64,000 nucleotides of DNA from Cephalotus follicularis (taxonomy: Eukaryota > Streptophyta > Magnoliopsida > Oxalidales > Cephalotaceae): positions 38,696-102,695 of the forward strand of contig BDDD01000987.1 in the NCBI GenBank assembly GCA_001972305.1, given 5' to 3'. Below, piece after piece: positions 1-11,694 of the stretch. Each line of letters opens with the position of its first letter. Positions within the stretch are counted from its first letter, which is position 1. Both the position numbers and the translations under genes were made by a program. The notes under the pieces are model-generated. The model did no database searches, had not been told where the DNA came from, and saw nothing but the letters and a program-made list of their open reading frames with translations.

Positions 1-758
1 ATTTAAACTTATTAATTCTTAATCAGGTTGACAGTGGTTATTATACTTAGATTCAGTAACTTAACTATCATCCTTATAACCATGGCAACGAATTCAGATT
101 AGGAACTTACCAGGAAAATGAAAGCTTCCAAGTCTCTTTGAACACTCTAATCCTCAAAATGCAACTCCACCGATTCTCCAGCAAGAGCCCCTCTATCCCT
201 AGTGTTTCTAACTCTCAAAACACTCAGGCAGCCTCTATTTGTAAGGGAAAAAGTATTCCCAATCCCGTTTTCAGTCATTAACTCTCCATTCAACACTTCC
301 TCCTTCTCTTTCTCACATGTTCACTTCTCACTCACTCTTTTCTTCTCCCAATTTATGTCTTGCAGGTTGTAGGTCTGCAGAGTACATGCAAGGCACTCCT
401 TTTTGCATGTGATGGTAGATGTTGGCTCGCATGACACCTGTCCATCATGCACTGTCTCTGCTCTATCTCACATGCATGCACAGACACCTGTTCTATACCG
501 TTCCAGTCGACTGTCTTTAACAGGCAGTCGACTGTCACACCACGCATCAACCAGTCTACTGTTACCCTGTGACAGTCGGCTGTTTGAGCTGATTTTTAGG
601 GTTCTTTAAGTTTTTTTTTACCAATTTGTATCTCAATTCAACCCAAGCATTCACTAATCACAATTATTTGATAATTGGACAAGTAATCTCAATTAAAATG
701 TATATTTTATTCAAAAATTGGAGCAATATACATTAATTGAAAAATCGAGGTCATTACA
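1..758 (-). mobile_element. 5' part of a minus-strand gypsy LTR (Tekay-like, TGTAATGACC family)
   Basis: Read on the minus strand, the segment starts TGTAATGACC at 758 and runs off the window edge, so only the first ~0.76 kb of the LTR is seen. It matches the LTR at 60417-63162: both share the AATTAATGTATATTG stretch near the start, the block around the word CAGTCGACTG, and the exon-like block with GAAAGCTTCCAAG. Two perfect CAGTCGACTG palindromes lie at 504-513 and 525-534, with degenerate copies at about 552 and 574. The LTR abuts Athila-like gag sequence at 759. No coding sequence is supported here; the short reading frames are incidental. The family assignment to gypsy is inferred from the TGTAA start and from the PBS and gag next to the homologous LTR. 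Confidence 0.75.
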
Positions 759-2178
759 CCTGTTGCCTGCACCTAACGGATGCATATCTCTTCCTTCGCG
801 AGTTCGAGGAGGTATGTGCCATCATGAAACTTCAGCAACTATCTGACGATGATATCAAGTTGCGATTCATCAATTTTGCTCTTAGAGATGGAGCTAAGAA
901 GTGGCTCTACAATCTCCCAACTAATTCCATCTCCACTTGGGATCAGTTCACTGTCTCGTTCCTTAAGAAATTCTATCCTCTTCATAAAACCAACAAACTT
1001 AGGAACGACATTTTTCGGTTTTGCCAAAGACATAATGAATCATTCTCTAGATGTATGGAACATTTCAAAGACCTCCTCTTAGAGTGTCCTCATCATGGTT
1101 TAAACACGTGGCATTTATGCCAAATCATCTACGAAGGGATCGACTACTAGACCAAGCAATTGGTCAAATCAATGTGTCCCGATGGGTTCACCTCGTACAC
1201 GGATGAAAACGAGGCTCGGAATTTCCTTTTAGATTTGGGTGAGCGAACTAGGGAGTGTGAGTCCACTCAAGTTTATGAAAGAGCATTGCCAAATGAAGGG
1301 TATTTTTTAGAAGGAGCAGTTGCGCTCGAGGAACAGTTAGATAGTCGCCTCAAAAGAATAGAGTCGTTGCTTAGGGATTCCACGCAAGTAAATCAAATAA
1401 ATCACAGCGCTCCTATGTGTTCTTGGTGCCAGTCACCAAGTCATGTGATCGAAGAATGTCAAAGCTACATTGAAAATCAATACACTCATGAGAATGTGTC
1501 CGCAATGAACGAATACAACCCTATAGTAACACTTACAACGCGGGTTGGAGAAATCATCCAAACTTCTCATAGAGTCAAGGGCATAATCAAAGAGGACCAC
1601 CAAATTTTCATGGTCAACCGTCCACCTTTTCTGGGCAGCCTTCCAGCGTTGGTGCCCCACATTCACACTTTTCGGGGTAACCTTCGAACTTTTCTAGCCA
1701 GTCTGCACCACAGCAAACATTTCAAAGGTTCCCGCAAAATGAAATTCATCATTCCTTCCCACAAAACCAATTCCAAAATCAGCAATCACCTGGATTGTTG
1801 AACCAAAGGGAAGATACATCTAGGATTTCTTCTTTAGAAAAGAGCTTGGAGTTTCTCATGAGCACTATGATGACTAGTCAGCACAACATAGAAAAGAAAA
1901 TCTATCAGCTAGCATATGCGGTGCATACAAGAGAAAAAGGGAAGATGCCTTCCCAACCCGAACCGAATCCTAGAACAAATATGATTCAGCCCGCTCGCAT
2001 CCAACCAATATCTAATCCGCAATGCTCCTCTTCTTCTGAACCATCTGATCAAGCATTTGCCTTACGGAGTGGAAGTAGGTACCAACCAGTGGATAAAATA
2101 GAAAATTCGAGCGAGCAATGGGTTGAATCCTCCGCGCATGACAAATCAAAAGAAAAGTTGGTTGACTCTTTTGCGTAA
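759..2178 (+). pseudogene. gag: Athila-like gag, copy 1 (broken)
   Basis: The translated sequence opens with TDAYLFLREFEEVC, which is the interior of the Retrotrans_gag domain of Athila/Tat elements, and continues through DGAKKWLYNLP and a CPHHGL motif. A CCHC zinc knuckle (CSWCQSPSHVIEEC) is encoded near 1417-1458. Gag would package element RNA. The frame is interrupted by a TAG at 1148-1150 and shifts near 1520: the expected YNxGWRNHPNF motif there is in another frame. It shifts again before 1795, where a glutamine-rich coiled-coil-like region (SLEKSLEFLMSTMM) precedes the protease. The N-terminal part present in copy 2 (49659-49945) is missing. Non-functional as it stands. Confidence 0.8.
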
Positions 2179-2315
2179 CCAACAAATTTAAATGCACAAG
2201 AAGAAGTTAGGGAAGAGAAAGAAAAAAGAAAAAGGAACAATTAATAGAAATACCCAAGCGTTCATTTGATCCCCTAGTTCCTTTTCCAAAGACATTAGAT
2301 AAGAAAGCCCCCGCA

Positions 2316-3767
2316 ATGGACAAGATCATCAATATGTTTAAACAAGTTCAAATCAATATCCCATTGCTTGAAGTTATTGAGCAGGTGCCCTCTTACGCAA
2401 AAGTCTTAAAATACTTATTCATGAAAAAGAGGATCCTTCAGACTCCTAAAAAGGCTTTCTTGGCAGCCAACATTACTGCGATCATTTCGCAACCAAAGAT
2501 TCCAAAATACAAAGATCCTGGCTGCCCGACAATCTCTTGCGTAATTGGCAACACCAAAATCAATCATGCCTTGCTCGATTTAGGAGCAAGTGTAAATTTG
2601 TTGCCTTCGTTAGTTTTTGAGCAACTAGGTTTAGGAGAGTTGCGCCCGACTACCACGACTTTGCAATTAGCTGATAGGTCGGTAAAAATTCCAAGAGGGA
2701 AAATTGAGGATGTTTTGATCAAGATTGGTGAGTTCTTTTTTCCTATCGACTTTGTCGTATTAGATACCCAAGCTGTTGTGAATATAAAAGACCAAATCCC
2801 AGTTATCCTTGGAAGACCATTCTTGGCCACGAGTAATGCTTTGATCAATTGCCGAAATGGTCTCATGAAGTTGAGTTTTGGAAAGTCGTCAATGGACTTT
2901 AACATTTTTCGATTGGGAAAGCATCAATCTGACTTTGATGATGTCTACGTGGTTCGCTCGATTCCTAATACCATTGATTCATATTTTAATATTGACTTTG
3001 ATCGCAATTTCATGAGCGAATTCGAGAGAACGGAAGCTGCCCAAAAGGATAGATTGACGTGGCTAGAAAATGAGGAAGCGTTAGCATGGTTAGAAATTAA
3101 GCTCAATGAGCCAACATCGGATAGTGAATGGGATCGTCTATCCCATTACACTCACAAAATTTCCAAGCCTGACCAAACGTACTTTGACGAAGATTTTGAT
3201 AACAACTTCATGGAATGCTTGAGAGAATTCGAGGAATTAGAGGTTACGCAAAAGGAGATTTTGAGTTGGTTGAACGACGGGAACGTTGATTCTACTTCGG
3301 ATAGTCAATGGGACGATTTGTCCCATTTCACGCACAAGCTTAGCATGCCATCTCACCCTCCAACAATTCTAAAAAATGACTCTTTCCTCACTAAAGACAA
3401 GATTGGATGGATGGTGTGAACTCCTAAGGAGCAAATGTTTGATCGGTTGGTTGGTCATGACTATTCTTGTTCTCTTGATGGTTTCTACTGGTGGAAATCT
3501 TATTGGGACGATTGTTTTCTTGTTGAAAATGTTTCTAACTGTTATGGTTCTCTTGGTGGATTTTATTGGTGGCAATCTCAGTGGGATGATAATGCTTCTA
3601 TTGTTAAAACTATGCTTTCACGTGGTATTTTTGAGTTTGTTAAGACAGGTATTGGGGACACGAATGAAGTAAACGGGCAGCGAACACAAAGATTTCTCAA
3701 ATTTATAGCTGCATCTGTGGAGGAGGCCATGGAATTTCATGAGCCTCGTTATTTCGAGCCTCCATGA
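2316..3767 (+). pseudogene. Athila-like aspartic protease fused to acidic and aromatic tail, copy 1
   Basis: The first part is a retropepsin-like protease of the Athila kind: active-site motif ALLDLGASVNLLPS, followed by TLQLADRS, PRGKIEDVLIKI, FFPIDFVVLD and VILGRPFLAT. After it comes an acidic region with two related blocks (NEPTSDSEWDRLSHYTHK and DSTSDSQWDDLSHFTHK). A TGA at 3417-3419 interrupts the frame. The same frame then encodes an aromatic tail with two units, DGFYWWKSYWDD and GGFYWWQSQWDD, and ends near a VNGQR motif. In full Athila elements the protease is followed by RT, RNase H and integrase; none is visible here. The role of the tail is unknown. Compare 57363-59083. Confidence 0.8.
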
Positions 3768-5485
3768 TCATATCTGGTAATACCTTTGAGATCTTTACGG
3801 ATCATAAGAGCTTGAGGTACCTGTTCTGCCAAGATGCATTGAATATAAGGCAATGGAGATGGGTTGAGTTCTTCAACGACTATGATTGAAGTATTTAGTA
3901 CCATCCCGGGAAAGAAAATGTTGTGGCGGATGCCTTAAGTCGTAAGGCTATGATTGCTAGCACGATGGTATCTCAGTGGAAGATGTTAGAAGACTTCCAG
4001 AGGTGGTCTCCATTTAATCAATCATCGGGGGTCTTTATGGCTAGCATACGAGCACAACCAGCGCTACCGGATCATATAAAGGATGCACAGTCGAGTGATC
4101 CTGAATTACTGGAGACACGAGAGAATCTAGGACAGGAGTCAGATTTTCAGATGCATTCTGACGGTATATTGAGATTTCGGGGACGGGTGTGTATTCCGGA
4201 TGATGACAGTTTGAAGAGTGAGTTGCTTTACGGGGCTCACAAATCTCAGTACAACATTCACCCTGTTAGCACGAAAATGTACCAAGATATGAAGAGGAAT
4301 TACTGGTGGTTGGACATGAAATGTCAGATTTCTGAGTATGTTGCGAAGTGTTTCACTTCCCAGAGAGTCAAAGCCGAGCACCAGAGAGCAACAGGATTAT
4401 TGCAATCATTGCAGGTTGTAGAGTGGAAATGGGAACACTTAACTATGTATTTTGTTTCAGGATTTCCATTGGCTAGACATCGTCACGACGCAGTGTTGGT
4501 TATCGTGGATAGACTGATGAAGTCAGCTCACTTTCTACCCACTCACGTCACGGATTCAACGAGCAAGTTGGCTCGATTGTATGTTAAGGAGGTTGTTAGA
4601 CTGCACGGTGTTCCCGAGAGTATTGTTTGTGACAGAGATTCGATCTTCACTTCCAAATTTTTGAAGAGATTTCAAACAGCTTTTGGGACAAAGCAGAGCC
4701 TGAGTACTGCCTTTTACCCAATGACCGATGGGCAGTTAGAGCATACCATCCAGACCTTAGATGATATGCTTCGAACCTGTGTTATCGACTTTACTGGTAC
4801 TTGGGAGGACCACATCCCTCTGATAGAGTTCTCATATAACAACAGCTATCACTCTAGTATCGGTATGGCACCATATGAGGCTTTGTATGGGAGGAAGTGT
4901 AGATCACCCGTCTGTTGGGATGAGGTTGGTGAGCAACCGTTTCTTGGATTGGATTTAGTGGAGGAGACTTACTAGAAAGTCAAGTTCATCAAGGAGAAGC
5001 TACTTGCAGCACAGAGCCAACAGAAGAACTTTGTTGACAGTGTCAACAGGAGACCCTTGACTTTCGATGTCGGTGATCTTGTGTTCTTAAAAGTTTCACC
5101 ATGGAAGGGCGTGCAAAGGTTCAAGAAAAAGGGCAAGTTAGGTCCGCGCTATATTGGTCCTTTTGAGATTCTAGAAAAAGTTGGGGAGGTAGCCTACCAG
5201 CTTGATTTACCTCCTGCACTGTTCAACGTGCACGATGTCTTCCATGTGTCTATGCTGATGAGATATATCTGAGACCCATCACATGTCTTGGATTATGATT
5301 TGGTTCCTATGTGAGATGACCTTTCTTGCGAGCAATCTCCAGTGTGGATTTTGGATGGGAAGACGCAAGTATTGAGGAACCGAACCATTTTGATGGTAAA
5401 GGTTCAATGGCAGTTCCACCGTCCGAATGAGGACACTTAGGAACCTGAGGATGATATCCGAGAACGTTACCTGCATTTTTTTTAG
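3768..5485 (+). pseudogene. pol: Tekay-like pol 3' end: RNase H tail, integrase, chromodomain
   Basis: The RNase H end is recognised by [15 protein letters not shown] and the YHPGKENVVADALSRK motif (to about 3950). Integrase follows: a degenerate zinc-binding region, then the core with WEHLTMYFVSGFP, VCDRDSIFTSKF and DGQLEHTIQTLDDMLR. In the first motif the catalytic Asp (normally MDFVSG) is Tyr, while the second Asp and the Glu are kept, so the catalytic triad is broken. The region [13 protein letters not shown]...[14 protein letters not shown] is the integrase C-terminal GPY/F module. It is followed by a chromodomain-like end (VLRNRTI...VKVQW) that ends in TAG at 5483-5485. In-frame stops occur near 3888, 4973 and 5270. 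A chromodomain normally targets integration to heterochromatin. Confidence 0.85.
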
Positions 5486-5516
5486 TATTGTTTTAATTTC
5501 GAGGATGAAATTCCTT

Positions 5517-5530
5517 GAAGGGGGGGTGGA
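5517..5530 (+). other. Polypurine tract of plus-strand Tekay-like element
   Basis: The purine-rich GAAGGGGGGGTGGA lies directly before the LTR start TGTAACACCC at 5531. This is the expected primer for plus-strand DNA synthesis in a plus-oriented element. Confidence 0.85.
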
Positions 5531-8044
5531 TGTAACACCCGGGATTTTCTTATATGGTAATATTTCAATTTCAAATGTAATATTATTGCGGAATTAATAA
5601 GAATAATGAAATTCCCGCCTTTGATGATGTTTTCCAAACTATAAATGTTGAATTTTGGAAGAGAAAGATGTTAGAATGATAAAAGAGCATTTTAAGTCAA
5701 AACGGCGCAGTTTTGGGTTAAAAGAGTCGACGCCTTAATGAAAGCGTCAATGCCCGTGGGACCAAAATCGCACGTAAACTCAGGCACATGCACATTGGTG
5801 CATGTTTGTAGCTTCGATGCCTTTGAGGTAAAACGCTATAAGCGACGGTGCCTGGATGTAAACGTCGATGCTTAGTGTTGAATCTGAGGCATGTTAAAAC
5901 ACTGATGGGAAAACGTGTTGCAAGGGACAAGTGGAGATCGCTTCCAGGCGCCTTCACATCCATGTGAAACGTGTTGGCCATGTTTACAAGGCCCTAGGCA
6001 TGTACCAGGCACGTGGCCTTAGCATTGCATGCAAAGAGGATAGGTGTCTTTCACCATCTGCACCTGCAAAATAAAAGGAAAGAAACGAACTGTTAAAGGG
6101 AGAAAGTTCAGGGGGATGCATGCACATGACCTGGGAAAGGGGGGAGCGAAGAATGACCAGAATAAAAACACCTTTCACTCCATCTCTCTCGCCTCAAACA
6201 CCTGAAAGAAACAGGGAGTGTTGGTGAGGAAACACTGTGAAAATTGATAAAGGAAAAGGAGGAGAGAATTTCGTCCATTGTTGAACCACTTTAAGCTTGG
6301 ACTTGGAGCTTGGGAATTGCAGTTGTGGGATCGATCATGGAGCTGCTGTGGTGGGATTTTCGAACTTAAAGAGGTGGACATTTAAGGTTTCTATGAACTT
6401 AAAGAGGTGGACATTCAAGGTCTCATGCTTTAAGGCAGTTAAGGCAATAGACGTCGACGCTTAAGTAAAAGGTCGATGCCTTATATGAATATTTGCTGAG
6501 CTGTAATTGTTCACTTGTGGTTGCATGAATTGTTGATGGTTCAATGAACTGGTTGCATATATTGGTAACCTGTTGTGCGTACTACACCTGAAAGGAATGT
6601 TTTTTGGATTGCATGTAAGTTTGGGGGTTGATTTTCCCCCCAGAATCGAGACTGGTGAAGTGATATCTCCTGATATCACAAAAGCATCGACGCCCTTGGG
6701 AAAGCGTCGACGCCTGCGGTTCTGCTGCGCCTGGTTTGAATGCACGAAATGTTGACGCTTATGCCCCCGGTTTGGATAGTTTGACCCGAATTGGACCTGT
6801 TAATTCTGAAACTACTCCAGATACGACACTAGGCATGTTTGAACATGCGATTGCATTGCATTTGCATTGTATCGGGTCTGGATTGTGGATTGTTGATTGA
6901 ATCGGATTGTTACTTGCTTTAAAAATGAATTATCATTTTTAGGGAGTTGCACACATGATTTATTATAAATCATTATATTGCATAAATTGCTATGTCCAAA
7001 CTGAAATGAAATTTTGAAAATGGATTGAAGCATTTTTTTGAATAAACATGCAGTCTAAAATGTTTGTTACATATTTTGACAAATATGTTGTTTCAACTTT
7101 TTTTTAATGCATAATTTACTTGGAAAATGGATTGTTACATATTTCGACAAATATATATGTTTTCAAGTATTTATCATCATAAATGGCTTGAATTGGATTA
7201 TGGATTGTGGATTGTTGCTGTTAGTCGCGTGGTGGAGATTGCCATGGACGACTAGTGGCGGGTTTCTCTCTAGGTTCCAGGAGTTGGCTAAAGTTACCCA
7301 TGGTGGATTGGTTACTTAGCTGCGCGCTAGTAACATTGGATTGTGGCTGCTCCATGTTGTCTGGGAGTCGGGACAGGAGTGAGGAGTACAGCATCTGGGC
7401 CATGAGATGGCGATGTCTTCATATCTTTTGTCTGCATATTGGATGGTTGGATTGTAGCCAATTGGCATGTTTGCTCTATTGGCAGTTATGCATGTATATA
7501 CACTCATATATATGTATCATTATCGGATACTATGTATTGCATCCAATATTGCATACATTACATGACATGCATTATCTTTGATCCCGAATTGGACTTATGA
7601 CTTTATGACTTAGCCAAATGAGGACAAAGGCTAACCCCCTACTATTTCAAATTGATGCAACTGGTTTTATGGTTGCGTACACTTGGGATTGAAGAGACGG
7701 CTCAGATGTCCACTCTTATATTTTGTAATCGGTTAATGGTTTATTTGTATTTGGGATAATTGTACTACACGGATAATATGTTTATCATGCCGGATGGATA
7801 TTTGGTTTTGTAATATTACTCACGCTCAGTTGAGGGCAATCGACAATGATGTTGAGAATTGTTATGGAACAATTTTGTATCACGTAGTATGGGATGCGTG
7901 ATACGTGTAAAATTAAGCCTATTTATTTGATACTTCCAAGAGTTTTAAATTTCTTCGTAAAATTGCATAAGCCGGATAATATTATTATGTTGATTGCCAT
8001 ATTGTTACCACTTAAATGTTGTATATCGGAAGCGGGGTGTGATA
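5531..8044 (+). mobile_element. Complete 3' LTR of the Tekay-like element (about 2.5 kb)
   Basis: The LTR starts TGTAACACCC next to the PPT and ends GGGGTGTGATA; the usual terminal CA has become TA. Between about 5720 and 6760 it holds many copies of a GCGTCGACGC-type word, for example at 5726-5734, 6452-6460 and 6704-6713. The middle resembles the LTR fragments at 15311-18027 and, inverted, 19282-21398: the GAGGTGGACATT block, the repeated CAAGTA-type stretches and the 'CCTAACCCCTACT' block after the tract of TGGATTG words. No coding capacity is seen; the short reading frames here are incidental. Confidence 0.85.
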
Positions 8045-8916
8045 GTACGGCCCCTTTCAGCACGGTCTTCATTTGATATGCTCTCCAACAACCTTGCTTT
8101 CTAAGAAACCTGGGCAAAATTTCCTAACTCAATGGCTATAATCCTTGACAGAAGATCCGGACGCAACCCCCTGAAGAACCTTGAGGTTTTCTTCTCTTCA
8201 TCAGCTACAAGATAAGCCGAGTGTCTAGCTAGCTCCATAAATCGGGCCTGATTTTCTGTCACAGTCATCTCTCCTTGATGTAACTCCAATAGTTCCGTCT
8301 CTCTCCACTCCCGCTCTATCCAGGGCACAAAAGTTGCAAGGAATTCTTCTTGCAACCTCTCCCAAGTATTGTCGAGTCCAACTGACTCACACTTTGCATT
8401 GACCATCTCCCACCAGTGAGTGGCCTCTCCCCATAAATGATACACAGCAAACTTTAACTTTAGGTCATATGTAAAATCCATGACATCAAATATCTTCTTG
8501 AGATCTTGTAACCACCTTTCCTTAATAGTTGCATCAAGCTCACCTCTGAAGTGTGGAGGGTTCTACCTCATGAATCCCTCAAGATTCCTCCCAAACGGAC
8601 TACCATCATCAGGTATACCACGGCCGGGAACCACGTGCCGAGGCTGTGCTTGGGTGTACAACCGCCTCGTCTCCTCCAAGTTAGCTGTATTGGTAGTTAT
8701 CTGCTGCTAGAAGTAGCCTATAATGCAATCCAATGGATCTCTCCCCTCATTTACTCCTTCAAGAACATTACCAATCGGGTCTCCCCCGACATTTCCTTCC
8801 TGAGGAACATCTTGATCGATAGTCCGAGCCCTTCCTTGTCTCCTCCCGCCGTCCATTTCGTCTCCTATAAGGAAGATGGGATTAGTCATCTCTAGGAAAC
8901 AATAGTTAATTTCCAA
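8045..8916 (-). pseudogene. gag: Tekay-like gag, N-terminal half (minus strand)
   Basis: On the minus strand a start-proximal segment (about 8916-8707, beginning MEINYCFLEMTNPIF and rich in Gly/Arg/Asp) is followed by a clear Retrotrans_gag domain at 8481-8101. That domain includes LKFAVYHLWGEATHWWE, ERLQEEFLATFVPW, ELLELHQGEMTV and FRGLRPDLLSRI. This is the structural capsid precursor of chromovirus gypsy elements. A stop follows FAQVS near 8103, and related sequence (KARLLES) continues to 8045, where the plus-strand LTR ending at 8044 cuts it. No zinc knuckle remains. The PBS and LTR lie just upstream of gag on the minus strand, as expected. Confidence 0.8.
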
Positions 8917-8950
8917 GAAACTTAGCCAAGATAAGTATATAAATTCAAAT

Positions 8951-8964
8951 ATGCTCTGATACCA
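8951..8964 (-). other. Primer binding site, tRNA-Met type
   Basis: The minus-strand sequence TGGTATCAGAGCAT begins a few bases after the LTR end (TGTGACA, 8969). TGGTATCAGAGC is the standard initiator-Met type primer site of many plant LTR elements. It marks the LTR at 8969-11526 as a 5' LTR relative to the gag at 8045-8916. Confidence 0.85.
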
Positions 8965-8968
8965 CTGT

Positions 8969-10808
8969 TGTCACACCCCGTTCCCAAATACAATAGCATA
9001 GACCCTTAGGTTGTGGCAATCAACATATATTCAGCTTATATTAAATTATGAAAAATTAAAAACTTTCCAAACATATCTATTCAATGCGAAAGAATTTCAT
9101 AATAAGCTGAATTTAACCACGTAACATGCATCCCATACTACATGTTACCACAATAACATCCCTATTGTTGACTACTCTCGAAATGGAGCGTGAACAATAT
9201 TCAATACAACAGTCCATCAGTACATAAATTCCTCAATACAGTAATCCAACATCATACTTCACAAAAGAAATTACAACTTTAACTTCGCTTCACTTTCCCC
9301 CATGCTTGAACAAAAGATAGGTCCACTGCATCAATCTGAAATTAATAGGGTTAGCCGAATCCACTGGCTAAGTAGAGAAAATATAAAAGTACCTTGGGGA
9401 TAGTGATAGCATATCTCATGAAATGAATGCATCATGATGCAATACATAATATATATACACATATACTCATATGTGTATCTATCAACAGGCAACAATCATG
9501 CCAAGTGGACATTGTAATGCCCCCGATCCAAGTCCGCTAAATGCTCAAAGTGAACCTCAAGGGGTCGGTGCGTTACGTTGGGTGAACCATTACATCTTTT
9601 AGCACTCTTGCATAATACTAACATATACCATTAAATCCTCATAATTTTCAACACATTCTTTCACTTTAAATTCAAGCTTCAAACATCATCATCTTATCTA
9701 AAGATGTCATAAAGCATCACATTCATATACTTTTACATTTAGGCATCATTTGTCATAAATATTACACAGCATAAAAAATATTATCTTATTCCATTCCAAA
9801 ATCAATTTATGCAAACACTATTGCATAGCACATTTCTTTCCAAACTTCTTCTTATGAGCTCCCTCTAAAGCACGCATTCTTTATTCAATCATTTCCTGAA
9901 AACATTTTATTTGAAAACAAAACATCGTAAGGAACGAGCTTAAATAGCCCAGTAAGGTTTTCGTAGTAAACATACTTTATCACATTTCATTTTTTGATTA
10001 TAACACATATCCAGAACATTTCATTAACTTAGGGGTTATAAAACATAATGAACCCTTTCAACTCCGCTTCACCGGGGCATTGTGCACTCCCCGATTACTA
10101 TCCTTACATCACATACATGTCCGCGAGCATCTCTCTCTATAACATTAATACCTCTTGGATTATTCCCTCTTGGATCGCAATCCAAGAGTGGTTCGTTTCA
10201 TTTCATTTCCTTTCACAATTCATAAAGCATTTCTCTTCATTTGAGTCATTAACTCAAATGCATTCATAAAACAACTTTGCATAACATTTCTAAAATTTGC
10301 AATTCATATAGAAGTAATCATTTGCAGAGAAAACATAAAACATAAAAGTTAAAGTAGACACTTGGCGATTCTAGAATGACAAAAATAAATAAATTCCATT
10401 GAGAAACGAAGCTGCAATGAATTTTTAAAGTTGCAGGTTCCATATGAAAATAGGACATGAGCAGTAATCTGAAACATAAATTTTCATCAGAAATTCGATA
10501 TTCATGAAACATAACAGTTAAAGAAGAAATCTTAAGGTTTCCAAAATATTCAACCATTCAAAATTTCATCAAGAAATGAGCAAGATATGAATAAAACAAT
10601 CTGCTGCATAATTTGGAAGTAAAACAAAGGAACTTTGGTAAAAATAGGTATTGAATTTTCCTTACTCTGATGTAATTCTTTCCTTCTTTCTTTCTCTTGT
10701 TCATTTATCCTCTTCAATGTCAGTAGACAACACTCTCTTCTCAGCTAAACTAACTGAATTCGGGTCACAATCATGCACACATAGGCTGAGTTACTTGGGG
10801 AGAAAGCT

Positions 10809-10864
<56 letters not shown>

Positions 10865-11526
10865 GAGTCACCGCTTTTAGTTTCCCTTGTGCCTAATTCT
10901 ACCAAACAAATGGTGACACTTCGCATACCAACATAAAATATCTGATCTCCTTACATCCTAGATTGACATTTGTCCATTATTTATATTACTTTACCCACTA
11001 AAAGACAAAAACTTAGACTTGGGAACTGGTCTGCAAACCAAAGCGTCAACGCTTCACTTCCAAGCATTGTTGCTCATGGGTTTCGTCCAGGTCGAATTGA
11101 AATGCTTAACTCCAAAGCATCGAAGCTTACATTTAGAGCATCATCGGTTGTGTCAAAGTGCTCCCACTTTGTATCGGTTGGAGGAGTTTGTCCAAGTTGA
11201 AAACCCCCTGTTTTTAACCAGCGTTAGAAGAGGTCTAAGCATTGATGGTTTACCTTCAGAGCGTCGTCACTTTAAGAAACCGTCAAGCTTAGGTAACTTT
11301 TTCTTAGTCTATCGACGTTTCGGAGCATCCTTTCGACGGTTCCTTAGACAACATTAAAGCGCTGCAGTTTTACAGTACGCCATCAGCGCTTTAAACTATT
11401 CTGTCGACGCTTAATCCTTTCCGTCAACGCTTTCAACATGACATTCACACCAAACATGATGCAAACAAGATGGAAAGTAAAAGAACCTACTTCTTAACAT
11501 TATCATTCAAAATTTCTGTCATTACA
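8969..11526 (-). mobile_element. Complete minus-strand gypsy LTR (2.56 kb) shared by two internal regions
   Basis: On the minus strand it starts TGTAATGACA (11526) and ends GGGGTGTGACA (8969). Its 5' side is preceded by a polypurine tract and pol (11527-14785), and its 3' side is followed by a PBS and gag (8045-8964). It therefore acts as the 3' LTR of one unit and the 5' LTR of another. It holds a degenerate GCGTCGACGC cluster at 11040-11440 and a TC microsatellite at 10809-10861. It is homologous to the fragment 18028-19281 and to the solo LTR 30847-33662 (shared CATTGCAGCTTCGTTTCTCA block, read on the minus strand here). Confidence 0.8.
10809..10861. repeat. (TC)n microsatellite in gypsy LTR
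   Basis: About 50 bases of nearly pure TC lie inside the minus-strand LTR. A homologous run sits at 18686-18733 in the related LTR fragment, so the microsatellite was already in the ancestral LTR. A Ser-Leu rich reading frame across it is an artefact of the repeat. Confidence 0.9.
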
Positions 11527-11540
11527 TTATACCCTCCTTA
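11527..11540 (-). other. Polypurine tract of minus-strand Tekay-like element
   Basis: The minus-strand sequence TAAGGAGGGTATAA stands directly before the LTR start TGTAATGACA. It fits a PPT, though the purine run is imperfect. Confidence 0.65.
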
Positions 11541-11694
11541 CAAAAAATTTTGTCCTAATAATTTATTATACATTAGACTTAAAAAGATGAGGGTATTCAT
11601 GTCTCATTGTGTTCTCCAGCTCCCAGGTGGCTTCTTCAACTCCTTGGTTTTTCCATAAAACTTTTACTAACGGGATGGTCTTAGTCCACAGGAC

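Larger units (their letters stand above)
759..3767 (+). mobile_element. Athila-like non-autonomous element, copy 1 (gag-protease-tail only)
   Basis: This internal fragment of an Athila-type gypsy retrotransposon lacks LTRs, PBS and the gag N-terminus. It is truncated on the left by a gypsy LTR at 758 and on the right by Tekay pol at about 3768. Gene order is gag with a CCHC knuckle, then an Athila-type aspartic protease, then an acidic repeat region and an aromatic tail. No RT, RNase H or integrase follows the protease. The same order occurs in copy 2 (47803-60197), so the absence is a family property and not local damage. Confidence 0.8.
3768..8044 (+). mobile_element. Plus-strand Tekay-like gypsy element, 5'-truncated
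   Basis: The 3' half of a chromovirus retrotransposon runs from late RNase H through integrase and chromodomain to a polypurine tract (5517-5530) and a 3' LTR (5531-8044). Gag, protease, RT and the 5' LTR are missing, because the left end is fused to Athila-like copy 1 near 3768. The right end interrupts minus-strand Tekay-like gag at 8045. A target duplication cannot be tested because the left end is gone. Confidence 0.85.

Noticed and set aside
8951-8964. tRNA gene remnants at TGGTATCAGAGC and TGGGCGCCGTTGTCGGGG sites
   Set aside because: These are primer binding sites next to LTR ends; no cloverleaf or further tRNA sequence is present.
10651-10866. Frame with Ser-Leu repeats
   Set aside because: The repeat is just the TC microsatellite; the same occurs at 18529-18738.
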